Positions 53,515 to 62,486 of a stretch of 64,000 bases of DNA are shown piece after piece (positions within the stretch are counted from its first letter, which is position 1; the number at the start of each line of letters is the position of its first letter). This DNA is from an uncultured Senegalimassilia sp. (GTDB taxonomy: Bacteria > Actinomycetota > Coriobacteriia > Coriobacteriales > Eggerthellaceae), in NCBI RefSeq assembly GCF_934636665.1, contig NZ_CAKUAT010000011.1, positions 1-64,000 of the forward strand, in the 5' to 3' direction. Under the pieces are notes generated by a model. It was not told the origin of the DNA. It did not search any database and worked only from the letters and a program-made list of their open reading frames with translations. Position numbers and translations under genes: made by a program.

Positions 53515-53961
53515 CTATGCCGTTGCCTGAGCTTTTGCAGGGCGGCCGGCCTTTGGCTTTTCGGCAAGGCGAGCCTCTATGCTATCGAGCGTCACCCAAA
53601 CAGTGCCACCATCCCTAAAAGCTTCCAGCTGATTTGCCTTGACCATCTGCGAAACACGGCCCTTGGTAACGCCGAGCATTTCAGCCGCACGCGACGCGTT
53701 AACTTTGCGAACAGTGTCTTTGTCGGCATTGACCGCGACAATAACGGCCTTACCGCCATTTTTCGGCTGGTTGCCAAACGTCTGCTTCGGAAAAGGCTCA
53801 TCGTGGATTGCCCGATATTCACACTCAACCTGCAACCATTCTGCAGCCATTTCGCACGCATTGGCAAACGTGGCACCCTGCGTGCCACCATCGAAGTCAT
53901 ACGGCAAGGCCACGAACAAACCGGCTTCTTCAAAAATCTCGAACTCATATACATGCAGCAT
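53515..53961 (-). CDS. hicB: HicB-type antitoxin with C-terminal DNA-binding domain
   Basis: 148 residues, ATG at 53961 after AGAGAGG. The N-terminal HicB fold (YEFEIFEEAGLFVALPYDFD, GATFANACEMAAEWLQVEC) is followed by a helix-turn-helix (NASRAAEMLGVTKGRVSQMV) of the excisionase/MerR-like type and a basic tail. HicB neutralises HicA and represses its own operon. Gene order is toxin first, antitoxin second, as in many hicAB loci. Confidence 0.88.
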   Translation of the reverse strand: MLHVYEFEIFEEAGLFVALPYDFDGGTQGATFANACEMAAEWLQVECEYRAIHDEPFPKQTFGNQPKNGGKAVIVAVNADKDTVRKVNASRAAEMLGVTKGRVSQMVKANQLEAFRDGGTVWVTLDSIEARLAEKPKAGRPAKAQATA

Positions 53962-53982
53962 GTTCGACCTCTCTTTCACGCA

Positions 53983-54156
53983 TCACTTCAAACCCGCTTG
54001 TTTTCGTATAGCGTCCGCCAAACGCTCGCCAATCTCCCTATGACGAGGAACCTCTGTACGATGGCCCGGCTTTGTGAACACCTCGTGGTTTGCGCCGCCT
54101 TTGCTCACAAACCCTGCGGCAAGCAATTCCCTCACCAAATCACGTCGCTTCACCAT
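53983..54156 (-). CDS. hicA: HicA-type mRNA interferase toxin
   Basis: 57 residues, short but complete: MVKRRDLVRELLAAGFVS, GGANHEVFTKPGHRTEVP and HREIGERLADAIRKQAGL. The GGANHEVF segment with its catalytic histidine and the R-H-R-E-I region are the double-stranded-RNA-binding-like HicA toxin fold. AAAGGAG lies 6-7 bases before the ATG. It overlaps no gene and hicB follows after 21 bases. HicA cleaves mRNA; HicB covers its active site. Confidence 0.9.
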   Translation of the reverse strand: MVKRRDLVRELLAAGFVSKGGANHEVFTKPGHRTEVPRHREIGERLADAIRKQAGLK

Positions 54157-54219
54157 CTCTGCTCCTTTATCATAAACTTTTATTTATATTATTACAAGCA
54201 TCCTTTGCCTCTGAATTTA

Positions 54220-54269
54220 CTAGAACATATGTTTGTTTTAATCATACCGAAAACAAACATATGTTCTAG
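54220..54269 (-). promoter_or_regulatory. Operator of hicAB: perfect 20-bp inverted repeats
   Basis: CTAGAACATATGTTTGTTTT (54220-54239) and its exact complement (54250-54269) are separated by 10 bp. Each arm contains the small palindrome AACATATGTT. It lies 64 bp upstream of hicA and should be where HicB (with HicA) represses. An AT-rich tract between it and hicA would suit the promoter. Confidence 0.8.
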
Positions 54270-54527
54270 TCTTGACTTACACGAAAGGCGAAAAACACGG
54301 AGGGGCCCACAGCGCATGCCTGGCCACGAGCCCCCATTAGCGACTCAAAACGTTACGAAGCCGGTGGCTCACTCCGGCCGTCCCCCCAAAACGCGAAAGC
54401 GCCCCGCGGGCTCTTTCGAACCTGCGGGGCGCATCGGCCAGTGAGACAGCGCACCCAGTGCGCTGCCCCAGTTGCTCGCCCGCTGCCGACGGCGGCGGGC
54501 TTGCTAGCCGCTGCTCAGCGGCAGCCG
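54270..54527 (-). terminator. Intergenic region with terminator of the surface-protein gene (54399-54432)
   Basis: On the minus strand GCGCCCCGC and GCGGGGCGC pair around a 16-base interior with an additional inner pair, followed by TTTCGCGTTTTG. It is about 95 bases after the surface-protein stop. No gene lies in the remainder. Confidence 0.65.
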
Positions 54528-57500
54528 TTACTTGCTGCCGACATCACTTGCCGCATCGCCGGCAGCCGCAGCTGCGCGCTTCTTGCGGCGGTACGCGTAC
54601 GCGCCGCCAGCCGCGCCGGCAACAGCCAACACGGCGATGCAACCCAGCGCGATCGCAACCGCGGGGTTGGACGCGGCCGCGTCGGCCAGGTCCTCGACCG
54701 CACCGGCCACGCCGGACTTCGCGGACCCGGACGACTTGCCATCGGCAGACTTGCCGCTCTTGGTAGCGTCACCGCCCTTGGCAGCACCGTCCTCAGCCGC
54801 CGCCAGCGCAGCAGCCGCAGCGTCGCCAGAAGCAGCCACACCGTTCTCGCCATTCAAGATGGCCTGCGCCGCGGCCGGCAGCTCGCCGCCGCCGCTTGCG
54901 GGCAGCGAGCCTGCCACCAAGTCAACTTCCCAATTCGTGGACCACGTGTGGTCCCACACGCCGTTGAAGATGCCCGCGGCGATGGTCTGCGCCAGCCAGC
55001 CGATGGTCACGCTGGAAGTACACGTGCCCGTGAACTGCGTCTGGTCGGCCGTGGGCGCGCCCAGGTCAATGGTCACCGTGGAGCCGTCGTAGCTGCTCAC
55101 CGCGCCGCCCCACACGTTGTTGATGGTCATCACCTTGTCCTGGATAACCACCGGAGCGCTCACCCACGCATGGCCGGAAGCGTCCACCGTCATGGTGGCG
55201 TTGTTGCTCACCGGCGTCGAAGGCGGGAAGCCGCCGTTGGTCAGGTGCGGGTTCAGCGGCAGGCCCGTGGTGGCCTTGTCGAACCACAGGTTGGCCGAAA
55301 CCGTGTACGTACCAGCGGCGAAACGCCCGCTCGTGGTAGTGTCCACCGTGGTCGAACCGCCCGGCGTGGGGCTGGGGCTCGGCGAAGGCGTCGGCGTCGG
55401 GTCCGGCGTGGGCGTAGGATCGGGCGTGGGCTCCGGGTCCGGATCGGGCACCGGGTCAACGCCATCGGGCAGCGCCGAAGCCGGCAAGCTGGAGTAGTTC
55501 ACCGTCAGCTGCAGCGCCACCGCGCCGGTAGGCGCAATGTCCATGTCCAGCGGCACTGCATACAACTTGCTACCCGCAAACGTATAGGACTTCACGCCCG
55601 TTACCATGTCGTCGGTCAGCGGCACCGACACGTGGCTGATGCGCGTATCGTACTTGCCATAGCTCCACACCGATGCGTCGGCCGGAGCCTTGCGCGTCAC
55701 GTCAACCTTCGGCAGCTCGGCACACGTGCCCAGCTCCTGCGTGGTGAACACGGGGTTCAGCACGTCAAGCTCAAGCGTCTTGGAGCCATCGGCCGCAACC
55801 ACCAACGTGGCGTTCTTCGTCAGCGGGGTGGTAGGCGTGGTGCTCGCCACGCCTACCGGGTTGTTGCCGTCCAAAACAGGCTCATTGCCCGCCTTGTCGG
55901 CGAACGGGTTGTTCGGGTTGTTGGCGTACACCGTAGCGCCCGGGATAACCGGGTTGTACTCGCCCGGCATGCTCAAATTTGCCGTAATGGTGTACGTGCC
56001 CGGCTTCAGCGTGCCCGTGGACGCAGCCTCAACCGTAAGCTTGCCGCCCACGTACACGAAGTCGTAGTTGGCTGACTTGCCGCCAGCGGGCGTCAAGTCG
56101 TAGGTTTTGCCAGCCTCAAGCGTTGCAGGTGCGGAAACCGTCGGGGTTTCATAGCCCGCAGCGGAAACAGCCGTCTCGCCGCCCACGAAGCCCGTAACCT
56201 CCACGCCCAGCTGCGGCGCAGTGCCAACCGATACCGTTTCGCCCACATACGTGGCCGTCAAAGTCGCCTTGGCAATGGACCAGGGAATCTCCACCGGGTC
56301 GGTGGAGCCGTCGTCCCACACAAAGCCCGTCTTCAGTGTAGCCACCGCCGTGTAGGAGCCGGCATTGGTGGCGGTGGCACCGGAAAGCGCGAAGCCCTCC
56401 GCAGCCTCAACGCCCGCCTGCTCGGCGCCCGTGTACACCAGGCCAGCAACCGCAGAAGGCTTGGCGACCTTCACGCGCTCGTCCTTGGTGCCCGGCTTCA
56501 TGGAAGCGCGGAACGCGTCAGCCGCAGCCCGCAAGGCATCAGCAGCATCGGTCACCATTTGATTGGACACCAAGTTGGCATCGATCACCGCAGAAGCCTG
56601 AGCAATAGCGTCCTTGAACGCCGCCATAGCTTCCTCAGTCACCCACGTGCCCTCGGTCGATACATCGGAGCCGTCTGCGGAAACAGCCACGCCAGCAGCA
56701 AGCTGCTCGGCATCGGTCACCGCAGAAGTCAACGCCGAACGATCAACCACGGCATCAGCCTTGGCCGACGAGTAATCGATGTCCAGAATCAGCGCATCCT
56801 TGCTGGCATCAGGAGCAATGTCGGTGTTAATAGGCACCGCGTACAGCTTACTGCCTTTGAACACGAACTGCTGCTCACCGGAATCAGCGCCCTCAGGCAG
56901 TTGCACCGTAATGCTGCCAACACGCGTGTCGTACTTACCGTAATCCCACACACTCTTGTCAACAGGCGAAACGCGGTCAACCGTTACGTTGGGAAGCTGG
57001 TCGCACGCGCCAAGCTCTTGCAACGTGAACACCGGGTTGGGAAGTTTCAGCGTCAGCGTCTTGGTGCCGTCGGGAGCAACCGTAATAGTAGCGTTGTTCG
57101 CAACCGGCGTAGTCGGAGCCGAAGCCTCAACACCAGCCGGGTCGTTGCCGTCCAAAACGGGACTATTACCCGCCTTGTCCGCAAACGGGTTATTCGGGTT
57201 GTTTACATACACCGTTACGTTCGCAAGCACCGGGTTAAATTCACCCGGCATGCTCAAGTTCGCCGTAACCGTATACGTGGTGCCAGCGTCCTTCAGGCCC
57301 GCCTTCTGCGCGGTTTTGAACGCCGTCACGGCAGCGGCCAGGGCTGCTGCCTGGTCCTCTACCGCTGTTTTGCTAACTGCCTTCGTGCTGCTGGCAAGCG
57401 CCTGAGCATCGGCAATGGCAGAAGCAAGCGCATCGTGGTCAGCTTGGGAAACCCACTGGGTGTTGGACGAAACATCCTTGCCATCAGCGGAAACCGTGGT

Positions 57501-60500
57501 GCCGTCAAGCAGGGCCTGCGCCTCGGCGATAGGCTGGGTCAGCGTGCTAACGTCGCCAGCCTCCACAATCTTCCACGTAAATGTGCGCTCCGCGCGGGCG
57601 TCGTCGCCCGTGCAGCCAGCCCATCTCACAAACGGAAGGGCCTGACGAACCGTGCACGTATACTCGCCCACCTCGGTAGCCTTGATGTCGCCCGACACAA
57701 CCTCAACCATAGGCGAGATACCAGTACCATAGCGAACGGACGAAATAGTATACGCAGACTGCTCCTTGCCGGTATACACAAGTTCCTTAGCAGTAGGCGC
57801 CTCAACTTCGCTCCACTGCAGCCAACCCCATTGATCATCAATCAGATAACAATCCTCAAAACCACCTAGACAGACTTGTCTAATCCACTGACCATAGAAG
57901 GTTTTGGTTCCATCCTTTTCGTCCACGGCTTTTATTGAATCGTAACTTGCACGGCCTTTTTTCTTGCCACTCCATACCACAGAGCCATCCGAGGCGCACT
58001 GAATCAAGTCGAAGGGCTGCTGAGTGCCCTCTATACCATAAAGGGCGGAATTGTAGGACCACGTTTCCGGCCCATACAAATTCGACAGCGTAATCGTCGT
58101 ATAAGAATCGCTGTCAACACCTACGTACTGCGGTTCCGCGTAGCTTCCATCAACGCCGCGCAAGCGAATGGAGTAACCCACATATTCCGGAACGCGGTAC
58201 GCCGAAGCCTTCATGGCCGACTCGAATACGTCGCTCGAGTCAATCTTTTTCACCTCAAGCGTTGCAGCGCCCTCGTCCTTCAGATACTTCTCCATGCACG
58301 GCTCAGACGATCTAACCCCAACGGTAAGATCACGGCCATCAACCTGCGCGGCGAAGGTCCTATCGTACCTTTGACGCTTATCAGCATCCGCCGTATCCGC
58401 CAGAACAAGCGACGAACCGGGTATCACGTCGCTATCTTGCAACATGCCGTCTTCGCCGACGGACGCATGTCTATTGGTAATAGAGTACGCGCCGTCTTTC
58501 TCGTACAGGGAATACAAGCTAGACCCGACCTTCGCGGGAAGCGAAAGCGACAAGTAGAAGCCCGAACCAAAGTGGATGACGTTACCATCTTTATCCACCA
58601 GATCAATGGTGTAAATCGCAAAAGGAACTTCCTGAACATACTCCTGCTTCAGCAGCTCAGCCGTTTGCTTATAGCTTTCGCTATCCGCATCCGTCTTCGT
58701 CACCTTCAGGGAAATGCCCTCGGCACCAAGCTTCTCGGCAAAGGGCTTGTACGTCGTAGAGCACGACGCGACGATGCCGGTTTCCTCATCCTTGAAGGTA
58801 AACGAATACTCTTTGGGACGTGCTGTGCTCGCGTCAGCAAGGATGTACGTTCCCATTGCCGCATTCTTTAGGGTAAATGAATCGTCGGAGCCTTGCGTGA
58901 GCAAAGTCAACCTCGATCCATCCCATTGATAGATGCGACTGTTTGCGTAGCCCGACTTCAGCGTAAGTTCGGTTTCCTCGTCAGAACCAAGAGCGATGCC
59001 ATTCCCATCAGCGCTCTGAATATCCACATTGAAAACGCGGAACGTAGGGTTGATGTTAAGCTGCGCATCGAAAGCATCCTTGATGGGAGACGCTTCGTCG
59101 GCTGTAGACTCATACGCGCTAAAGTTAGCCCTCGCCTGCTTCAAAGCAGCCGCGATATCGCCCTTATAGGTGGAAACCTTATAGCTTGCATCAGCCGCCG
59201 CGCCCTCGCCGGTAAACGTACGCTCATATTGCTTCGCATCCGCGCCGGAGGCAAACACGATATAGGACTTGCCATAGCTGTCGTATGCCGAGTTCGTTTG
59301 GCTGCCCTCGCCGTTGAAAAGCCTGGTAAGACGCGTATCCGCCTCATCGCTTGTAAGCGTACTGGGGAACACGGTAACGTCCACGCTGCTATCGGTCACG
59401 CTGGTCGGAAGAAGCTGCACACTCGTTACGCCATTTGCAACCGTAATCAGAAACGCCTTGGTGTCGGAAGTTACCTTGTCGCCATCGGTGCGAGGAACGG
59501 AAAGGGTACGCAGGCTTTCACCCTGCCACCATCCGCCAACAGCTTGATTAAGGTTGAAGTTACGCGGGAAACAACCGAATGCGTTTATTAGATTTGTTTT
59601 TTCGGCGCCGTCGGCGAATGCGGCATCAATGCATTTTTGCCAATCGGCCAGAGTATCGGAGTCGTTCACCTTCGAAACATCAAATCGGACAATACTCGAC
59701 AAGGTACTTCCAGGCGTGGCTCCGTTTCCATTTTTGGAAGCATCATCCGTGTAGGATTCTGTCCAAGAGTAACCGGTTTCGCTGTTTACCAACGTTTTGC
59801 TTGTCCACTTGCTAGCCTTGGTTTTATCAACAACGGCAAAGGTACCAAGCTTTTCGCGGACAACCGAAAAAGCGCCACCCGTTGCCTTTTCGTTCTCAAA
59901 AAGGGTTTTCGCAGACCCGTTCTGCAGCAATGCCACGTCGCAGATATCTCTCTTAGAAGTGGGCAATTTGATTTCAACCTTAGTGTTTCCAGCAAGCTTC
60001 ACTTGATTGCCGGAAACATCAACCAGCCTTGCGTCGTAGAAATCAAACTCAAGCTCCCCGTTATAAAGCGGGGCCAAAATGTTCTGTGCGTTCTTATACG
60101 CGTCGCCGGAAGCAGAATTATCCACAACAAGCTTCGTGCCGTCGTTTTTCAACGCAGCAACAACACTTTCTTCTGTTGTGGTCACTTTGGCAGAAAAGCC
60201 GGTAGCGGCATCCGTGAAATCGCGAGAAACCACGTCGGCGGCGTTGTCCGGCTCAACGTAGCTTCGACGAGCACTGGACAAATCAACCGAAAGCCTCACC
60301 TGCATAGTGGTGTAGCGGCTCAACGGAGTTGGGAACTCCTTATAAGAAGTGAAGGAGTAGTCGCCGCTATCGTTAAGCAGCTTCACATCAAACGAGCCCA
60401 CGCGGCCATAGCACTTGGTATTCGTGCTGGCTTCCGTGCCATATAGCACATCCTCTTTGACGCGCTGCACGTTGGATACTTCGGTTTCGCCCGGGGCACC

Positions 60501-61952
60501 CGCAATATCTTGCAGCGTAATCACATCAGAAGGACCGTTGTCCAGCACGAAGCTGATGGTCTTATTGCCGTTTTCGTCTACCACCATCTTCGCGTTATCG
60601 GAAACCGGGATGGTGGGAGCAAACGTCGGACACAGCATATACACCTGCACACCCGGAAGAACAATGTTCTCCGCGCCAGGGATATATAGGTTGGCCGTTA
60701 CGGTATACGTTCCAGCCTCAAGGGTATCGTCAGTTTTCTCGGAAAGCTTCGAGACGTCGGCCACCACCACGGTCTGGCCGGGCTCGACGGAAAACGTAGC
60801 GGTCTGGCCGCCGCCGTAGATGGCGGACAGGGACTCGTCGTCGGCCAGCTCCACCGGCGTGAGCGCCGAGCCGTCCCACGCCCAGGCCTTCAGGCCCGAG
60901 GAGGGGGCGGCCTGGCCGGCGCTGAGGCGCCAGGCCGTCAGCTTGGCGTCGGAGGGCATGGCCTTGCCGTCGGGCAGGCCGAACGATCCCACGGACACCG
61001 CCGAGTCGTCGGCCACGTCGTATAGCTCGGACAGCGCGGCGCGGGCCGCCTTGTCGGTGGCCTCGTCGGCGGAGAACGTGACGTTGGCCGCGCCGAACCA
61101 GCTCATGAGGTCGTCGGGGGTCGCGGCCTGCGGCATGTCGCCGTCGGCGGTGTTCACCTTGAGCGCCCAGCTCGCGCCGTCGATGGTGTCGAGGTAGTAG
61201 TAGTCCTTGGGCTGCGCCTTCTCGGAAAGCTTCGAGGCGTCGGCCACCACCACGGTCTGGCCGGGCTCGACGGAAAACGTAGCGGTCTGGCCGCCGCCGT
61301 AGATGGCGGACAGGGACTCGTCGTCGGCCAGCTCCACCGGCGTGAGCGCCGAGCCGTCCCACGCCCAGGCCTTCAGGCCCGAGGAGGGGGCGGCCTGGCC
61401 GGCGCTGAGGCGCCAGGCCGTCAGCTTGGCGTCGGAGGGCATGGCCTTGCCGTCGGGCAGGCCGAACGATCCCACGGACACCGCCGAGTCGTCGGCCACG
61501 TCGTATAGCTCGGACAGCGCGGCGCGGGCCGCCTTGTCGGTGGCCTCGTCGGCGGAGAACGTGACGTTGGCCGCGCCGAACCAGCTCATGAGGTCGTCGG
61601 GGGTCGCGGCCTGCGGCATGTCGCCGTCGGCGGTGTTCACCTTGAGCGCCCAGCTCGCGCCGTCGATGGTGTCGAGGTAGTAGTAGTCGCGGGCCTGGGA
61701 GGTTTGCTCTATACCAGCCGCAATTTGTTTCGCAGCTTCATTTTCGCCATCGCCCTGCACGCCGTCCGCAGTCGGCTCATTGATGACTTGCTGGTTTTGC
61801 TCCTGCGTGGCTTTGGGGCTTTCTTCCTGCCCATCATCACCAAATGCCACGTAGGACGGCATGAGCGACACGGCTAGAACCACGGAGAGGAACGCGTTGC
61901 CCAGCACGCCCCACTTGCTCATTTTCCTTTTCACCGCTTTGAGGTTTGCCAC
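54528..61952 (-). CDS. Giant modular surface protein, membrane-anchored
   Basis: 2474 residues from a GTG at 61952 with GGGAGGCGGG upstream; the further open frame to 62234 is not signal-like. Signal peptide 1-35 (WGVLGNAFLSVVLAVSLMPS). 88-409: two almost identical 161-residue modules. Four beta-domains start with TYTV(T/S)ANL at about 412, 1561, 1984 and 2214. Two FIVAR helical modules (about 1470, 1740; VSADGKDVS and VTVSADG-type), MBG/YDG-like domains about 1840-1980 (YVGETVSVGTAPQLGVEVTG), a Pro/Asp linker at 2166-2192, a membrane helix at about 2431-2451 and a basic tail (YRRKKRA). No LPXTG. The middle (565-1460) has further related modules. An adhesin- or ligand-binding role is inferred. 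Alone after its own promoter. Confidence 0.88.
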   Translation of the reverse strand: MANLKAVKRKMSKWGVLGNAFLSVVLAVSLMPSYVAFGDDGQEESPKATQEQNQQVINEPTADGVQGDGENEAAKQIAAGIEQTSQARDYYYLDTIDGASWALKVNTADGDMPQAATPDDLMSWFGAANVTFSADEATDKAARAALSELYDVADDSAVSVGSFGLPDGKAMPSDAKLTAWRLSAGQAAPSSGLKAWAWDGSALTPVELADDESLSAIYGGGQTATFSVEPGQTVVVADASKLSEKAQPKDYYYLDTIDGASWALKVNTADGDMPQAATPDDLMSWFGAANVTFSADEATDKAARAALSELYDVADDSAVSVGSFGLPDGKAMPSDAKLTAWRLSAGQAAPSSGLKAWAWDGSALTPVELADDESLSAIYGGGQTATFSVEPGQTVVVADVSKLSEKTDDTLEAGTYTVTANLYIPGAENIVLPGVQVYMLCPTFAPTIPVSDNAKMVVDENGNKTISFVLDNGPSDVITLQDIAGAPGETEVSNVQRVKEDVLYGTEASTNTKCYGRVGSFDVKLLNDSGDYSFTSYKEFPTPLSRYTTMQVRLSVDLSSARRSYVEPDNAADVVSRDFTDAATGFSAKVTTTEESVVAALKNDGTKLVVDNSASGDAYKNAQNILAPLYNGELEFDFYDARLVDVSGNQVKLAGNTKVEIKLPTSKRDICDVALLQNGSAKTLFENEKATGGAFSVVREKLGTFAVVDKTKASKWTSKTLVNSETGYSWTESYTDDASKNGNGATPGSTLSSIVRFDVSKVNDSDTLADWQKCIDAAFADGAEKTNLINAFGCFPRNFNLNQAVGGWWQGESLRTLSVPRTDGDKVTSDTKAFLITVANGVTSVQLLPTSVTDSSVDVTVFPSTLTSDEADTRLTRLFNGEGSQTNSAYDSYGKSYIVFASGADAKQYERTFTGEGAAADASYKVSTYKGDIAAALKQARANFSAYESTADEASPIKDAFDAQLNINPTFRVFNVDIQSADGNGIALGSDEETELTLKSGYANSRIYQWDGSRLTLLTQGSDDSFTLKNAAMGTYILADASTARPKEYSFTFKDEETGIVASCSTTYKPFAEKLGAEGISLKVTKTDADSESYKQTAELLKQEYVQEVPFAIYTIDLVDKDGNVIHFGSGFYLSLSLPAKVGSSLYSLYEKDGAYSITNRHASVGEDGMLQDSDVIPGSSLVLADTADADKRQRYDRTFAAQVDGRDLTVGVRSSEPCMEKYLKDEGAATLEVKKIDSSDVFESAMKASAYRVPEYVGYSIRLRGVDGSYAEPQYVGVDSDSYTTITLSNLYGPETWSYNSALYGIEGTQQPFDLIQCASDGSVVWSGKKKGRASYDSIKAVDEKDGTKTFYGQWIRQVCLGGFEDCYLIDDQWGWLQWSEVEAPTAKELVYTGKEQSAYTISSVRYGTGISPMVEVVSGDIKATEVGEYTCTVRQALPFVRWAGCTGDDARAERTFTWKIVEAGDVSTLTQPIAEAQALLDGTTVSADGKDVSSNTQWVSQADHDALASAIADAQALASSTKAVSKTAVEDQAAALAAAVTAFKTAQKAGLKDAGTTYTVTANLSMPGEFNPVLANVTVYVNNPNNPFADKAGNSPVLDGNDPAGVEASAPTTPVANNATITVAPDGTKTLTLKLPNPVFTLQELGACDQLPNVTVDRVSPVDKSVWDYGKYDTRVGSITVQLPEGADSGEQQFVFKGSKLYAVPINTDIAPDASKDALILDIDYSSAKADAVVDRSALTSAVTDAEQLAAGVAVSADGSDVSTEGTWVTEEAMAAFKDAIAQASAVIDANLVSNQMVTDAADALRAAADAFRASMKPGTKDERVKVAKPSAVAGLVYTGAEQAGVEAAEGFALSGATATNAGSYTAVATLKTGFVWDDGSTDPVEIPWSIAKATLTATYVGETVSVGTAPQLGVEVTGFVGGETAVSAAGYETPTVSAPATLEAGKTYDLTPAGGKSANYDFVYVGGKLTVEAASTGTLKPGTYTITANLSMPGEYNPVIPGATVYANNPNNPFADKAGNEPVLDGNNPVGVASTTPTTPLTKNATLVVAADGSKTLELDVLNPVFTTQELGTCAELPKVDVTRKAPADASVWSYGKYDTRISHVSVPLTDDMVTGVKSYTFAGSKLYAVPLDMDIAPTGAVALQLTVNYSSLPASALPDGVDPVPDPDPEPTPDPTPTPDPTPTPSPSPSPTPGGSTTVDTTTSGRFAAGTYTVSANLWFDKATTGLPLNPHLTNGGFPPSTPVSNNATMTVDASGHAWVSAPVVIQDKVMTINNVWGGAVSSYDGSTVTIDLGAPTADQTQFTGTCTSSVTIGWLAQTIAAGIFNGVWDHTWSTNWEVDLVAGSLPASGGGELPAAAQAILNGENGVAASGDAAAAALAAAEDGAAKGGDATKSGKSADGKSSGSAKSGVAGAVEDLADAAASNPAVAIALGCIAVLAVAGAAGGAYAYRRKKRAAAAAGDAASDVGSK
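60736..61205 (-). repeat. Internal direct repeat of the surface-protein gene, copy 2
   Basis: 470 bp nearly identical to 61219-61688 (period 483 bp = 161 codons). I see one base change (GAGACG/GAGGCG, giving Val/Ala). It keeps the frame. The unit encodes YYYLDTIDGASWALKVNTAD through LSEK. Confidence 0.93.
61219..61688 (-). repeat. Internal direct repeat of the surface-protein gene, copy 1
   Basis: First (N-terminal) copy of the 483-bp period; copies are joined by 13 bp. The unit is much more GC-rich than the following 3 kb of the same gene. Confidence 0.93.
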
Positions 61953-62486
61953 GTTCCCGCCTCCCTTCTTGCTTCGGTGTTCATAGCGAATCACCCTTTC
62001 TTTGCGGCTTGTTTGTATTTGGTGGTGCAACCTTGGGCGCCGATGCCGCATCCTCGGCTCCCAAGGCATCCCGCGACGGACCGGAAAGGCCCCGCCATGT
62101 GGAATCTGGGTACGACAAGACAGACGCGCGCCCGCGTTGCGTGAGGGATTGGGTTGTTGCAGGGGTTGTGCGCTTGCCCGCGCGAGCTCGGTGTTCGCCC
62201 TGGTTGAAAGGGCGCTCCAGCCGGCAAGTAACACGCGGGTAACTGGCTTGACGGCTGCTATTGTAAGCCTGGGGTTACCGAAATTACAAGAAAAAAGTTC
62301 GAAATGGGTTCCTTTTCCGACAAAATCTTCTCCAAGGGTAACATATGTTACCCCAGGTCAGATGGGTACGTCGGTCGGCGAACACGTCAACTCGTAAAGA
62401 TTCCCAAACATTTGTTCTTGTGTTCTGAACGGATGTTTGGTGATACAGATCGCGCTTGACGTTCCCCCTAGCCGAGGGGCTACTAC
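61953..62486 (-). promoter_or_regulatory. Leader, promoter and operator region of the surface-protein gene
   Basis: 534 bp. Read leftward, TTGTAA (62289-62284), an 18-bp spacer and TACAAT (62265-62260) are a candidate promoter, giving a long leader of about 300 bases. The leader holds a strong hairpin (CCTTGGG-A-GCCGA with its complement, 62031-62066). A perfect 18-bp palindrome GGGTAACATATGTTACCC (62336-62353) lies about 47 bp upstream of the -35 box. A further half-site GGTTACC (62273-62279) lies between -35 and -10. I do not recognise a known riboswitch here. Confidence 0.65.

Noticed and set aside
54441..56075. Plus-strand frame of 544 codons opposite the surface-protein 3' end
   Set aside because: Arg/His-rich shadow without start site; the minus strand holds clear domains and a membrane anchor.
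60820..61680. Two identical plus-strand frames of 125 codons
   Set aside because: They mirror the 483-bp duplicated block of the minus-strand gene.
61953..62290. A c-di-GMP or other known riboswitch in the surface-protein leader
   Set aside because: I compared the hairpins with GEMM-type features and did not find the conserved core; only an unassigned leader is reported.
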